DNA of 64,000 nt, taken from Notospermus geniculatus (Eukaryota > Nemertea > Pilidiophora > Heteronemertea > Lineidae). The stretch covers positions 39,556-103,555 of the forward strand of contig NMRB01001031.1 of the NCBI GenBank assembly GCA_002633025.1, written 5' to 3'. Shown here in pieces: positions 30,485 to 41,717 of this stretch. The notes beneath the pieces were generated by a model, which had not been told where the DNA came from, ran no database searches, and was given only the letters and a program-made list of their open reading frames with translations. How positions within the stretch are numbered: position 1 is the first letter of the stretch; each line of letters starts with the position of its first letter. The position numbers were made by a program, and so were the translations under genes.

Positions 30485-31565
30485 TTCTACCAAACAGAAA
30501 CGTGTTTCTACCCAACAGAAATGTGTTTCTACCCAACAGAAACGTGTTCCTTCCAAACAGAAATGCGGTTCCACTCAACAGAAACACGTTTCTACCCCGC
30601 CTGTTTCTTCCAAACAGAAATGCGTTTCTACCCAACAGAAACCCGTTTCTACCCAGCAGGAATGTGTTTCTACCAAACAGAAATGCGTTTTCTACCAAAG
30701 AGGAATGTGTTTCTACTCAACAGAACGTGTTTCTTCCCAACAGAAATGTGTTTCTTCCCAGCAGGAATGTGTTTCATCCCAACAGAAATGTGCTTCTTCC
30801 CAGCAGAAATGTGCTTCTTCCCAGCAGAAATGTGCTTCTTCCCAGCAGAAATGTATTTCTTCCCAGCAGAAATGGGTTTCTTCCCAACAGAAATGGGTTT
30901 CTTCCCAGGAGAAATGGGTTTCTTCCCAGGAGAAATGGGTTTCTTCCCAACATAAATGTGTTCCTTTCCACCATAAATGTGTTTCTACCCAATGGCAATG
31001 TGTCTCTTCCCAGCAGAAATGTGGTTCTTTCCAAAAGAAATGTGGTGATGTATTTCTACCCAGCAGAAAATGTTTCTTCCCAGCAGAAATATGTTTCTTT
31101 CCAACAGAAATGTGTTTCCACCCAACAGAAATGTGTTTGTTCCCAACAGCAATGTGTTTCTTCCCAAGAGCAACATGTTTCTTCCCAGCAGAAATGTGGT
31201 TCTTCCCAACAGAAATGTGTTTCTACCCAACAGAAATGTGTTTGTTCCCAACAGCAATGTGTTTCTTCCCAAGAGCAACATGTTTCTTCCCAGCAGAAAT
31301 GTGGTTCTTCCCAACAGAAATGTGTTTCTACCCAATAGAAATGTGTTTGTTCCCAACAGCAACAAGAGCAACATGTTTCTTCCCAGCAGAAATGTGTTTC
31401 TTCACAAAAAGAAATGTGTTTCTACCCAGCAGAAATGTGTTTCTTCCCAGCAGAAATGTGTTTCTTCTCAACAGAAATGTGTTTCTACCCAACAGCAATG
31501 TGTTTCTTCCCAAAAGAAATGTGTTTCTTCGCAACAGAAATGTGTTTCTTCCCAGCAGAAAAGTG
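30485..31565. repeat. 21-bp minisatellite, about 51 units
   Basis: Unit AACAGAAATGTGTTTCTNCCC, with variants CAGCAGAAATG and CAATG. The unit is a multiple of three with no stop in most frames, so it gives overlapping long ORFs (7-residue repeats NVFLPNR, CVSSQQK, MCFFPTE on plus; RNTFLLG on minus). A 105-bp block of five units is itself duplicated around 31125-31335. A short version (43325-43475, about 7 units) stands at the same position in the second duplicate. Confidence 0.93.
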
Positions 31566-32207
31566 TCACATCTCAAACAGAACTTTTCTTGAGCTTCAAC
31601 TGTGCAAGGATGTAGTTTTTTGGGAATGTGGCCATTGTACAAGTTCCGATACATACATGTATGGTCTTCTTGAAACATGAATTTCGTCATCAGTGGACGT
31701 TGGTACATTTAGGCCTACAGGACCTCCAAAATATCCTAAACGCCCTTTCCCTCCTTTACCAACTTTCTTCAATTACCGCTTTAGCCAGTGAAAATTGATT
31801 TTGACCTTATGATTGGGAAAGCACTGGTGAAGGGACGAAATACCCTCCCTCAGTCGTGGCTGTCTTCTGGATCTGACAAGGGGGAGGGGTGGACGGCATC
31901 CAGAGTCGGGGACATTGTGGTAGTTGTTGAATGGCCCAGGCCCCCTTGAGATAATTTTCCTCATCTTGGTCTAAAATTGCAACAGTTTTCAGTCATCATC
32001 AGGAAGAACCTTTCTGTTCCCATTTAATGGTAGTGTGGTTTATTTTATGACATTTACTTGTAATTACAATGACGCCTTGATAATAACGAATATTTGTACA
32101 ATGACAAAATAAGTTTACAACTACACCTACAGGTTGAAATATTAGCACACATAGCATATGTACACAGGTTGGCTCACGCATACATTGAGAACTACGGGGT
32201 ACACCAA

Positions 32208-33298
32208 ATGAAATGGTCCATGGACCATGTGCTCACCGGGTTGGACATAACAGTCTAATGACAGAGGGATGAGCAATCTGGGTAAAGTCATTCCCAAGTA
32301 GGTGCACTTTGGGTCACGTCGTTCCTGACTTACAGCACTTTGACGATTTTCGGTTTACGCCATCTGGCGGCCATATTGGATGTCCGATTGGGCCAGAACT
32401 TCACATGCACATAAAGGTCATCTGCAGAGGGCCACATAGCACATTGGAGCGCTTTGGGTCAAGTCGTCCCTGAGTTACAGCACTTTGATGATTTTCGGGT
32501 TACGCCACCTGGTGGCCATATTGGATGTTTGATCAGGCCGTAACTTCACATGCACATTAAAAAGGTCATCTGCAGAGGGCCACATAGCAAATTGGAGCAC
32601 TTTGGGTCAAGTCGTTGCTGAGTTACAGCACTTTGATGATTTTTGGGTTACGCCACCTGGTGGCCATCTTGGAAGTCAAATCAGTCCGAAATTCGACATG
32701 CATGTAAAGGTCATCTAGAGGGACGTAAATATCAAATTTGAGCACTCCACGTCAAGTCGTTCCTGAGTAATAGCAGTTACTTGATTTTCAGGTTACGCCA
32801 CCTGGCGGCCATATTGGATGTCCAATCGGGCCGAAACTTGGTATTTTTAAAGGTACCCCTCCAATGCATGTTTATGCAAGATATGAAGTCGCTTGGTGAA
32901 ATAATGACAAACTGTGGCAGGTTCGTCACTTTTGTCGAACTTTGACCTCTGTGACCTTGAAAAGTAGGTCAAATCAAAAACCCGTTATATATGTTATGTA
33001 TCCTTATTAGATACACCTATGATAAAAATTTGGAGAAGATCTAGTCATTAGTTCAGGAGTTATTGCACTTTTTGTGTTTTCGGTTTCCGCCACCTGGTGG
33101 CCAAGCTAAGAGTCGAATCGGACCGAAACTTGGTGTCATGGGTCATCTGACCTAGGGGTATATATGTACCAAGTTTCAGATCAATAGCTCTGGCGGTTAC
33201 GAAACGTGCCCTGCTAACGGAACACGACGACGACGACGACGACGGACGACGACGGACGACGGACGCACAACCATTGTATAAGCTCACCACGGTGAGCT
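32208..33298. mobile_element. ~1.09-kb insertion in copy 1 with tandem 140-bp units
   Basis: Absent from copy 2 at about 44062, where flanks join directly. Inside are about four tandem units with CAGCACTTTGA, GGTTACGCCACCTGG and TGGCCATATTGGATG words, then the GACCTTGAAAAGTAGGTCA / CCAAGTTTCAGATCAATAG family and a (GAC)n stretch. It ends CTCACCACGGTGAGCTA, a small terminal hairpin. Nonautonomous element; class undetermined. Confidence 0.7.
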
Positions 33299-33332
33299 AA
33301 AAAGAATGACCAGAAATGCTCTGATATTTTTC

Positions 33333-33619
33333 CACACCATCAACATTTCCAAAACATTGAATTGCAACAAATCTGCAACAACTTTGTTTTGAGATTGTTG
33401 CACAGCGTGGACAGACTTGCAACAATTCAAAACGTGTTTTGGAAATGTTTTTCATGTGAATTATTCTGCAACATTTGTAAAACATTTTCAAAACATGTTT
33501 TAATTTGTTGCAAGTCTGTCCACACTGTGCAACAATCTCAAAACAAGGGTGTTGCAGATTTGTTGCAATTCTATGTTTTTAGACATGTTTTGGAAATGTT
33601 AATGGTGTAGACAGGCCTT
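33333..33619. mobile_element. Palindromic MITE (copy 1; left end trimmed)
   Basis: ACACCATCAACATTTCCAAA pairs with a right end in GGAAATGTTAATGGTGTAGA. Inner TTGTTGCA and GCACAG blocks also pair. Full version at 44103-44402. Confidence 0.75.
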
Positions 33620-34732
33620 CACATTAGAATTGATGGATAAATCTGGCAATGCCCTTGTCTTCATGAAACTGGGTACCGGTATTTTGACAACTTGATACAC
33701 CCAGTCAGTCATTGGGTGGTATATCTAAAGGCAAGTAAATACTTCCTCCCAGCGGTATGAAACCATCACAGGGCCCTAAACAAAACTGAAGCATTCACTG
33801 GACTTTTTTCAAACCACCCATACCTTATTGGCTGGTATTCATAAAATGCTTTTACTTGAGATTTGAACAGCAATGTCCAATGTAAATGTACTGCAAAATT
33901 TGAAGTAAAAGCATTTGTTAGCTTTTAAAAACATCAACAAATCTTGACATTAACACTTTCATCTGCAGACACTTGGGCCCAGATTTTAGAATGGAGTTCC
34001 TCAAGGATATTGTTCTCCTGTTGAGAACAACAGCCTTGAGGAACCCAACCCCCTGGATCCACACCTGCCCTGCTTAAAAAAATCAAGTGAGTGAGTATAA
34101 CTGCCAATTCAGCCTGCTCCAGGTTGCACTTGCCCAGGGTCAGCCAACCTGCAATCCCTTAATCGCCCACCAATACCTTACTATGGTAACATGAATAAAT
34201 TAATATTTGATTTATGCATGGTTATAATCACATGCAAAACGTACAACTTTTTCATACAAGCAGGATAGACAATTTGACCTGGGTCGAGATGTTTGAAATA
34301 GCACTAAAGCTATTTTAGCGTGAACTGGAGCGTGTCATCAAATAGGATGGGCTCAACTGAGGAAGATCACGTCATCGCTGAGACAAGGGTTAATAATCTT
34401 GAACAACTGAGCCTAGCACATTCACCAAAGTATGCTTAAACACCACAAGATATCCCCAATCCAGTGCCCATGCAACTACCGGTAGTTCCACATTCAACCC
34501 TAAATGAGCTGTATCTCCCCATATTGTTCATCCTCCTCTCCTGATATCAACCTATCTGGTCTATTGTTCACCCTCCTAATATTGTTCATCCCACAATATC
34601 GTTGGCCACATACTGTTCACCTTCCTAATATTGTTCATCCTCCAAAATTGTTCACCCCAGATTGTTCATCTGGACCCCCTATATTGTTCACCAATGTTAA
34701 TGCATGTATACACGAGTACCTGACAATGACCA

Positions 34733-35972
34733 GGGGCCTGTTTCATGAGGTAAACTTTAAGCTAATGGTACCTTTACCCGAATGGAAAATACATTGAGTT
34801 AACCCTTAGAGCGCCGTTACCGAGTACATGTATACTCCGTGCAACAATTCTCTTTTTAAGGACCATTACTGAGTATACTCGGTAAAGGTCATAAAATTAA
34901 AAGGGGCTGGGCAGAAATGAAGGGTTGTTACAAGTTCGGCATAACTCTGAAACTACCGGTGCGATTTGCTTGAAACTCGCACAGATGATGCTTTGTACTG
35001 ATTGATTAACAATTATGATGACACAAAAACAATTGCATTCATCTTTACTAATTAAATTAGGGAGACAATGCCAGATTTTGGAGGCCTAGAAAGACGAGAA
35101 AGATTCATTATTTCAGCGCAGAATTTCACCTGGGCCTGTGTCACATAAAATGCTAACAAGTTTGTGTGATATCTGTTAATTATTTTAATTATTTTCTACA
35201 AGAAAATGGTGTTTTACATTTTTGGTTCACATGGCCAACACTGCAAGTTGAGCAAGGTTTACAAAGCCATTCAACCAGACAAAAACTGACCACAGGCCTG
35301 GGAATTGGTGATGTCATCCAAAATGACCCATTGAAAATGAACACTTCAATTCCAACCCAAAGTAATTCATGTGAAATCAAGTTTGATTGAGTCATTCCTG
35401 GTGAATTGTGAGTGGTTTCAGGCCTGTGGTCAGTTTTCACATTGGTTAGAATGCCTTTGTAAAAGTTTGCTGAACTTGCAGAGGTTAGGCATTTGAACGA
35501 AAAATCTAAAACACATTTTTTTTGTAGAAAACAATTAAAACAATTAACTCTATCACACAAACTTGTTAGCATTCTATGTGACACAGGCCCATGTGAAATT
35601 CTGCGGTGAAATAGTGAATATTCCTCGTCTTTCTAGGCCTCTGAAATCTGGCATTGTCTCCCTAATTGGTAAAGAGTAATGCAATTGTTTTTGTGTCATC
35701 ATAGTTGTTAATCATTCAGTACAAAGCATCATCTGTGCAAGTTTCAAGCAAATCGAAACAGTAGTTTCAGAATTATGCCGAACTTGTAACAACCCTTCAT
35801 TTCTGCCCAGCCCCTTTCAAAACATGCATTTTTGGCAATTTTTTTCTTTTTTTGGAAAAAAAATTTTTTTTTCAAAAAAACCCGGTCACGGGGGAAGGAA
35901 AAGTTGAAAAAACCCAGCGCTCTAAGGTTTAATGGTACCATTAGCTTAAAGCCACTTTATGACACAGACCCC
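34733..35972. mobile_element. 1.24-kb foldback element, copy 1 only
   Basis: GGGCCTGTTTCATGAGGTAA and the right end TTATGACACAGACCCC pair, with TTTAAGCTAATGGTACC and its complement inside. Further inner arms pair (GGCTGGGCAGAAATGAAGGG with CCCTTCATTTCTGCCCAGCC; TAACAAGTTTGTGTGA with TCACACAAACTTGTTA). Copy 2 has an unrelated 125-bp palindrome here. Confidence 0.8.
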
Positions 35973-36644
35973 TGGTGAATTCAGAAGAGTATAAAGTGCT
36001 GCTACAGTGAAATGAGCCTCAATAAATAGATACATGTATGAACACTCTACATGTAGGCCTAGTCATCACACCCATCCTTGCCAAGTCGGGACACATTCAA
36101 GAAGGTACAGTCCTTTCTTCATATACCTAATTCCATTCAAATGCAACATTCCACTCAGTACAGCAATATAACAAAACATGGAAGGCCCATTTACAGTCAG
36201 CGTACATTAACACGTACATTGTAATACACACGAATATGAGCACATAATTTAGGTCTAAAGCAGATCTCAAACAGTGCAGTGGCAGGTAGCATCATCCTGA
36301 GAACGTGCAGTGACGAAGGGCGTGAGCATGAAGAAGCCCCGATGTTCTCAGAATGGGTAGCATGGTCACAGGATGACTCAAGCGAGGACTCCTAGTGGTT
36401 GCCTCCGAAGTCCACTCAAAGGGTCCACTTAGATTTTGCCCCTGCATTATGGAGGGAGAATGTATCCGAAGTTGCCATGGTTACAAGCACTGTTAATTTC
36501 CTCTCTCATTCTCAATACAGTTCTGCGCCAAACAGCAATTTTGTACCAGAACAGTACAGAAGACAGTTGAAAGAAACAGATAGAGAAAAAGATGCCAGAG
36601 CCTCCACAAAATAACCTTCAGGGGCGAAAGAAACAGTGGCCCAT

Positions 36645-36737
36645 ATTCTAGAAGCTTCCTTAACTCAAATTCTGCCCTGCAAACAATAGCTAAAGGTAAA
36701 CCTTGCAGCTAAAGAAGTTTCTAGAATACGGCCCAAT
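36645..36737. mobile_element. Small MITE (~93 bp), also at 46503-46595
   Basis: GGCCCATATTCTAGAAGCTTC and a right end TTTCTAGAATACGGCCC pair around a short core. Present in both duplicates with identical flanks. Confidence 0.65.
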
Positions 36738-37088
36738 ATCTTTTTAATGAAAAGGAAAAATAAATTCAGATTTTCGTCTTGTTTTCAAAATTCGCTCAAA
36801 CAACAAAACGGCATAAAATCAATGAAAAACAGTGTAGCGATTTCCTCCTTCAACAAATAAACAGCTAGAACCCACTAAAACCCATATCTTTCATAACTAA
36901 AGAAAACTAAAATTCATATTACCTGGAATTCAAACATTTTTTGAACCTAAAGTTTCCTTTTCTATTCTTCCTAATCTTTTACAGTTTTATTAAATCCAAG
37001 TTTTGAGAAAGCTTTACGTTAATCCAAATACTTGACCTCACTCGACCTGTAACACTGCTGTAATGGTTCCTACATGTCCTGCAGCATA

Positions 37089-37672
37089 TCAGTCGACCCG
37101 CAAAGGGCCTTTTCCACGGCAGATTTATTTTGCGCGCGGGAAAATAATAGGCGATCGGGGCCCTCGACGAGGCTTCGTCGGAGCCCATGGAACCAGGTTA
37201 GACAATGGATAAAGGGAAGGAGATTTCTTGAAAATGTGGTTGTGTTTCGGGGTGATTTTCAACCCCTCAGACATGCGTGCATAAAACCACGCTTCGCATG
37301 TGGATTCTTCTATGTTATAACAACCCGAATGACATAAGCAGAAGTTTCAAAATACTACTCCAAGAAAGTGTACGCACTTTGAAGAACGCCTGTTTTCGAA
37401 AACACAAGGTTACCTTTCGATTGTTAACTCGCCCAAAACTGAACCGATTTCGATGAAATTTTCGGCAACTTTCGTAGAGAAACATCCATCAACATGTAAA
37501 CATCACGCCACCTTCAAACGTCTGACTAATCGTGCGTAATTAGTGATTGTTTTATAGCGTCTGCTATGCCTTCGTCACTGCCTCGCTTTCGTTCAGTGAT
37601 GTAGCAGTTAGTACCGTCAAATACCACGGCTGACACGTCGTGGCGCTGTTCATACCTCTGCGGGTCGACTGA
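37089..37672. mobile_element. 584-bp TA-flanked MITE, filled site in copy 1
   Basis: TCAGTCGACCCGCA at the left and TGCGGGTCGACTGA at the right are exact 14-bp terminal inverted repeats flanked by TA on both sides. Copy 2 (46952-46953) has the uninterrupted site with one TA. This fits a Tc1/mariner-type nonautonomous element; the duplication could also be read as ATAT with a 12-bp TIR, so the superfamily is inference. Confidence 0.85.
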
Positions 37673-38236
37673 TATACCGGTACACCAAAATTGCAGTTGT
37701 ATGGTGACAGAAACCTGGCTTTGGTACTCGGATGTAGCTCCTCCAACATTCATATCAAAAGCGTCAGTGTCCAGACTTCAATTCGATGACATCAACAGCC
37801 TGCTGTGTGGGCGGCAATGTCGATATAATCACCAACAGAAGCTTGGCCCCGGCATGTCAGACCTCTGTGACATTGCAACTGTGACTTTGGTGTAATTCAA
37901 AATACCAGTACAAACAGACTATACTAAAATATCGTCTGCTTGTACTTGGTTTACCTTTCAATGAAATTTTCAGCAACCAGCCCATGACAACTGATTACCG
38001 GCCCACTGTCCAATGGTACACATGTTATTAAAGCTTTCACAAGAGAAATGTGGCTTGAAGTACAATGTAACATACATTGTCTCCAGCAAAGGCAAGGGGC
38101 TTGTTGCAAGTTATAACATATCATCCTTGGTTGTCAGGGCCTTTCCCTGTGCATCCAAAAGTGGAACCTACTTCCATGTACGGTCTTCAAGAGGAACGCT
38201 AAAATCCTCCTCTTCGGTCCTTCCAGCTAATCTAAT

Positions 38237-38451
38237 ACGTGACCCGTCACCACAAAATGAGTCGTAAGTCGCTCTGAGGTTGGCAGGTTGAAACCAAATA
38301 TTTGTCAATTTCAGAAGATCTAGGCCTGTTGTCTGACTTCTGTGAAACCTGAGTGATTCTGTTTCTTCCTTTTTATCCTGGTGGTTATTTTGGTTCACTC
38401 TGGTTCATATTCTGAGCAACTTAAGACTCATTTTGTGGTGATGGGTCACAT
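38237..38451. mobile_element. MITE family A in duplicate copy 1
   Basis: ACGTGACCCGTCACCACAAAA and TTTTGTGGTGATGGGTCACAT are well-preserved inverted ends. The same insertion is present in copy 2 (47514-47734), so it predates the divergence of the copies. Confidence 0.78.
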
Positions 38452-38591
38452 ATGTGGTGTCACTGATTACATATTTGTGGAGTTTGGCACCTAAGATGGT
38501 TTACCTTGACTTCAATAAGCACGATACACTGAAGAATTATCACATTTATTATGCACAGAATCAGTTCCTAACAGCAGCTGTTGTTCGTGTT

Positions 38592-38728
38592 TTAACCACT
38601 GAGTGGGTCCTCGCGGCAGTGGATGGCATAAAGAAGGCGTTGCATCATTATCTCCTGACTTGAATACTGCGGCAGTTTGATCATGAACATGCACGTCTCG
38701 ACTCGGATATAACGAGCATCGGGAGAGC
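38592..38728 (-). pseudogene. HECTD4 terminal exon, duplicate copy 1
   Basis: I see no difference from the functional terminal exon 47875-48011, including the catalytic cysteine codon (38691-38693) and TAA (38592-38594). It lies downstream of the complete gene end in copy 2, so it would not be reached by the normal transcript. If the copies are alleles, it is the allelic exon. Confidence 0.85.
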
Positions 38729-38904
38729 CTGCGAAGAAACATTGGTGATTGTCAAAAAGGTCTCTTCAGTCAGGGTTTTCGATAATCCTAGCTCCCGGGA
38801 CAAATACGCATGAATCCATCATCTGACACGCGACCAAGAAGCCTCCTAAGTAAGACTGACGCAGGTGAATTTTATTAGTTGACACCCCAATTACAATGTG
38901 GGCT

Positions 38905-39100
38905 GTCAGAGTGGCGCAATGGAAACATCGGCGCCTGTCACCTCTGAGGTCGCGGGTTCGATTCCCGGTCGGGTCCGTGTCTCATGTGATAGAGAGGGCG
39001 ACTCTCTCTGACAGCGCAGGTTTTCTCCGGGCACTCCGGTTTCCTCCTGCATTACATTAAAATCGCCGGAGCGACTTGACTATCCCCCACAAAAGTAGTT
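38905..39100 (+). mobile_element. tRNA-derived SINE, family 2 (copy 1)
   Basis: Head with A box AGTGGCGCAATGG and B box GGGTTCGATTCCC. The body has TCTCCGGGCACTCCGGTTTCC, a sequence typical of deuterostome and other invertebrate SINEs. A truncated relative lies near 50705-50770. Confidence 0.75.
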
Positions 39101-39204
39101 CTTCTTTTTGAATTTTAACATTGTATTAATGCGCGTTTAATAAATTATAAATTATAATTTATGAATTATAAATAATAAATGTAATTTAAGTCAAATCCAG
39201 GTAG

Positions 39205-39352
39205 ACAGGTTGACAGGGTGGTCGACAAGTTGACAAGTCGACAGGTCAACAAGTTGACAAGTTGACAAGTCGACAGGTTGACAAGTTGACAAGTCGACAC
39301 GTCGACAAGTTGACAGGTAGACAAGTTGACAGGTAGACAAGTTGACAAGTCG
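39205..39352. repeat. GACAAGTTGAC/GACAGGTCGAC minisatellite
   Basis: Imperfect 8-10 bp units GACAAGTT, GACAAGTC and GACAGGT repeat about 17 times. The corresponding site in copy 2 is split: a remnant at 48554-48600 beside the N gap and a reverse-oriented remnant at 49030-49063. Confidence 0.85.
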
Positions 39353-39899
39353 AAGTTAGCAGAGAGAGTGTGGTAATGAATATTAAATGAGCTCCATCAC
39401 TGATTGGTTCAAACTGAGCGACTGAAATGCCATCTTCAGGAAAACACGTGTGTTTTCTTGAAGATCTGATTGCTGAAGATGGCGCTCACGTCTGATTGCT
39501 GAAGATGGCGCTGCGATCACCATAGACTGGTTCCTCTCTTTGACGGTGTCACATTCATTGATCAGGCACAATAAACCTAATTTGAATTTAAACATGTGAT
39601 GACCCCTCAAAAGTTAGAATATGACAAAGTGACCCCCCAAATTGAAGTATGACCCTTGGATCAAAAACACCCTGGGTCATTCACCCCTGACCAAATTTCT
39701 CTGCCGAAAACCCTGACGAAGTGTGCACCCAGACAGAGCTACTTGGAAGTGGCATTGTGCATTGTAGTTGAGGTGTTGGACTCAAGGCCAAGAGGACCCC
39801 ATTCCCAGCCGATTGGTTGACAGGTTAACAGAGGGAAGTATTAGCATGATTAGTACATGACAGTTCTACCCATGATGAAGAATGAATTAATCTACTCAC

Positions 39900-40119
39900 C
39901 CGGTCCATCAGGGGGAGCTATCTTCATGGGATACGGTGGCACATGAGCTGTATCAATGCCTCCATCCCGACATGGGCACGTCATCGGGATCCGATCCTGG
40001 TTACAAGCAAATTTGATGAATTTTCTCAGATCTTCTTGGGTGAAACCCTCCAGGGCGTTCCAGAAATGTTCAATGTGTGGGTCAGTCTCCATCAGACCAA
40101 CTTGGTACATGGTGTGTGC
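39900..40119 (-). pseudogene. HECTD4 penultimate exon, duplicate copy 1
   Basis: Encodes the same protein segment as 49886-50105. The handful of base differences I can see are all at third codon positions and silent. Splice sites are intact. Such constraint is not expected of a decaying duplicate. Confidence 0.85.
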
Positions 40120-40999
40120 CTGCAATTACGATGCAGTAAGGAAAGTGGGAAATGAGTTGAAATGAAAGGACTACACTAAAGTTGACTTAAACTGTAAAAG
40201 GAAGCAGATGGAAGGGCAGGGGCCATCATATTGCAGAGCTATCATATGAGTAGGTATCAAGGGTGGATCCATGATTTCGGAAAAGAGGGGGACACTGTGC
40301 TAGAAACATTGAAATCTGCGGTGAATTCGATGATTTGCTCCAAATTTCAGAATTTCACGGTCGATTTTACTTTTTTTTGGCCGAAAGGGGGGGCGTGCGC
40401 TTGGTGCACCCCCTTGGATCCATGCCTGGGTATTGCCAACACTTTCAGGTGCTGCACGTTTTGTGTTTTTGGTTTTGGCCACTTATGGCCGAGCCCATCC
40501 TCCCACAGCAGGAGTTTTTACCTCGCTCCTCTTCATCCGCTCACACAAACCCCTGCTGAAATACAACGGCCAGTGAATCTGATGTGGCTGTTCCATACTC
40601 CAGTTGCACTCCCTGTATTTTAAGGATGACTGGAGAAGTACAAATTTCGTGGTTTTACCCAGTTTGATTTTAAAGTTTTACCCTTTACAAATCACTTACA
40701 CCTTTCCAAAATTGACTGAATTTTATCACAAAGGTTCTTCCTGTGTAAAGGAAAGATTCTAATTATTTTTGATTGTTATTATGAGTCATAATTATTTTAA
40801 TATTGACACCCTGAAAATGCTGCATTCTGATTGGGCAATGGTTTTCTGACTGCCTCTGCTTGCCTGGGAGGCCCAATTTCAGCAGGGCTTTGTGTGGAGT
40901 GTATGAAGAGGAACGAGACCAAAGCCCTGCTGTGGGAGGATGGGCCGAGCCAAGAACCGAATCGGACTGAAACTTGGTGTCATAGAGGTTTATCCCCAT

Positions 41000-41195
41000 T
41001 TCGCCTACACCCATTTCGCCTATTCACCATTTCGCCTACAAAATGTAACCATTTGGCCTATTCCCCATTTCGCCTACACCCATTTCGCCTACTTCCATTT
41101 CGCCTATTCTCCATTTCGCCTATTCCCAATATCGCCTATTCCCCATTTCGCCTATTCCCCATTTTGCCTATTCCCCATTTTGCCTACAGCAAAAT
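41000..41195. repeat. CCATTTCGCCTAT-type 15-bp array
   Basis: About 14 tandem units of CCATTTCGCCTA(C/TTC), the last ones drifting to CCATTTTGCCTA. Absent at the corresponding place in copy 2 (about 50875). Confidence 0.88.
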
Positions 41196-41401
41196 GGGTA
41201 CATTTTGACAATGTACCAAGTTTCAGATCAATAGCCCCAGTGGTTACAAAACGTGACCTGCTAACGGTCTACAACAACGGACACCACATCACAACTTTTG
41301 CTCCCCTGGTGAGATAAAAAATCTCAAGTTCAGGAAGAAAGAGTTCCCCACTGCACCTTATTTACACAACAAATTCTACGACCATAAATAGTGATTCTAA
41401 C

Positions 41402-41717
41402 CTTCAGGAAATCGATGTCAATATCTGGCAGTCCACAGATCCTGAGTTCTAAATCAGACGGTGTTGTAATCGACAACGTCTGCAGCGGGAGAATCGTGGC
41501 CAGACCAGCTCGAATGGCAACGCATCCTGTCCTCGCATTCCAACTCCTTCATGCGCAGCTGGCGAATGGCGTCCGTGTACTGCTGGAGATTGTCCCATCC
41601 GACGAATATGTTGCTACCATTTGGTAAGAGTTCCACTTCGTCTCCTGTCACACTAGTGTATGTGAAACGAGGGTAGGTCTCTTGGGCAAGAGCTTGAAGT
41701 TCAGATTCACTCTCCAC
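41402..41717 (-). pseudogene. HECTD4 HECT-domain exon, duplicate copy 1, frameshifted
   Basis: Homologue of exon 51940-52254, but 316 rather than 315 bp. One extra A at about 41519-41520 (GGCAACGC versus GGCACGC) shifts the frame after ECEDRMR. The other differences noted are silent. Either a sequencing error, a null allele or a decayed duplicate. Confidence 0.85.

Larger units (their letters stand above)
38768..39720. mobile_element. ~950-bp element with CAGGGTTTTCG ends, containing a SINE
   Basis: TCAGGGTTTTCGATAATC and GCCGAAAACCCTGA mark the ends. Related sequence is at 3415-3770 in KIFC1 intron 2 (GACCAAGAAGCC, TGACGCAG, TGATGACCCCTCAAAAGT). It holds a tRNA-headed SINE (38905-39100) and the GACAAGTTGAC minisatellite. 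It starts about 40 bp upstream (in gene sense) of the copy 1 terminal HECTD4 exon. Confidence 0.55.

Noticed and set aside
30277-31592. Long ORFs (up to 353 codons) over the minisatellite
   Set aside because: They follow directly from a stop-free 21-bp repeat and are open in several frames on both strands. No domain, splice or start context.
36520-36614. Possible plus-strand terminal exon (NFVPEQYRRQLKETDREKDA, stop), also at 46386-46479
   Set aside because: There is an acceptor-like site and a protein-like sequence, but I could not find upstream exons or recognise a family. The copies differ by a replacement change and flanks are equally conserved.
38905-38980. tRNA gene
   Set aside because: A and B boxes are present, but the molecule continues into a SINE body and the anticodon arm and acceptor pairing are poor. 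The same applies to tRNA-like heads at 7485, 15643, 25355, 52795, 53028 and 56845.
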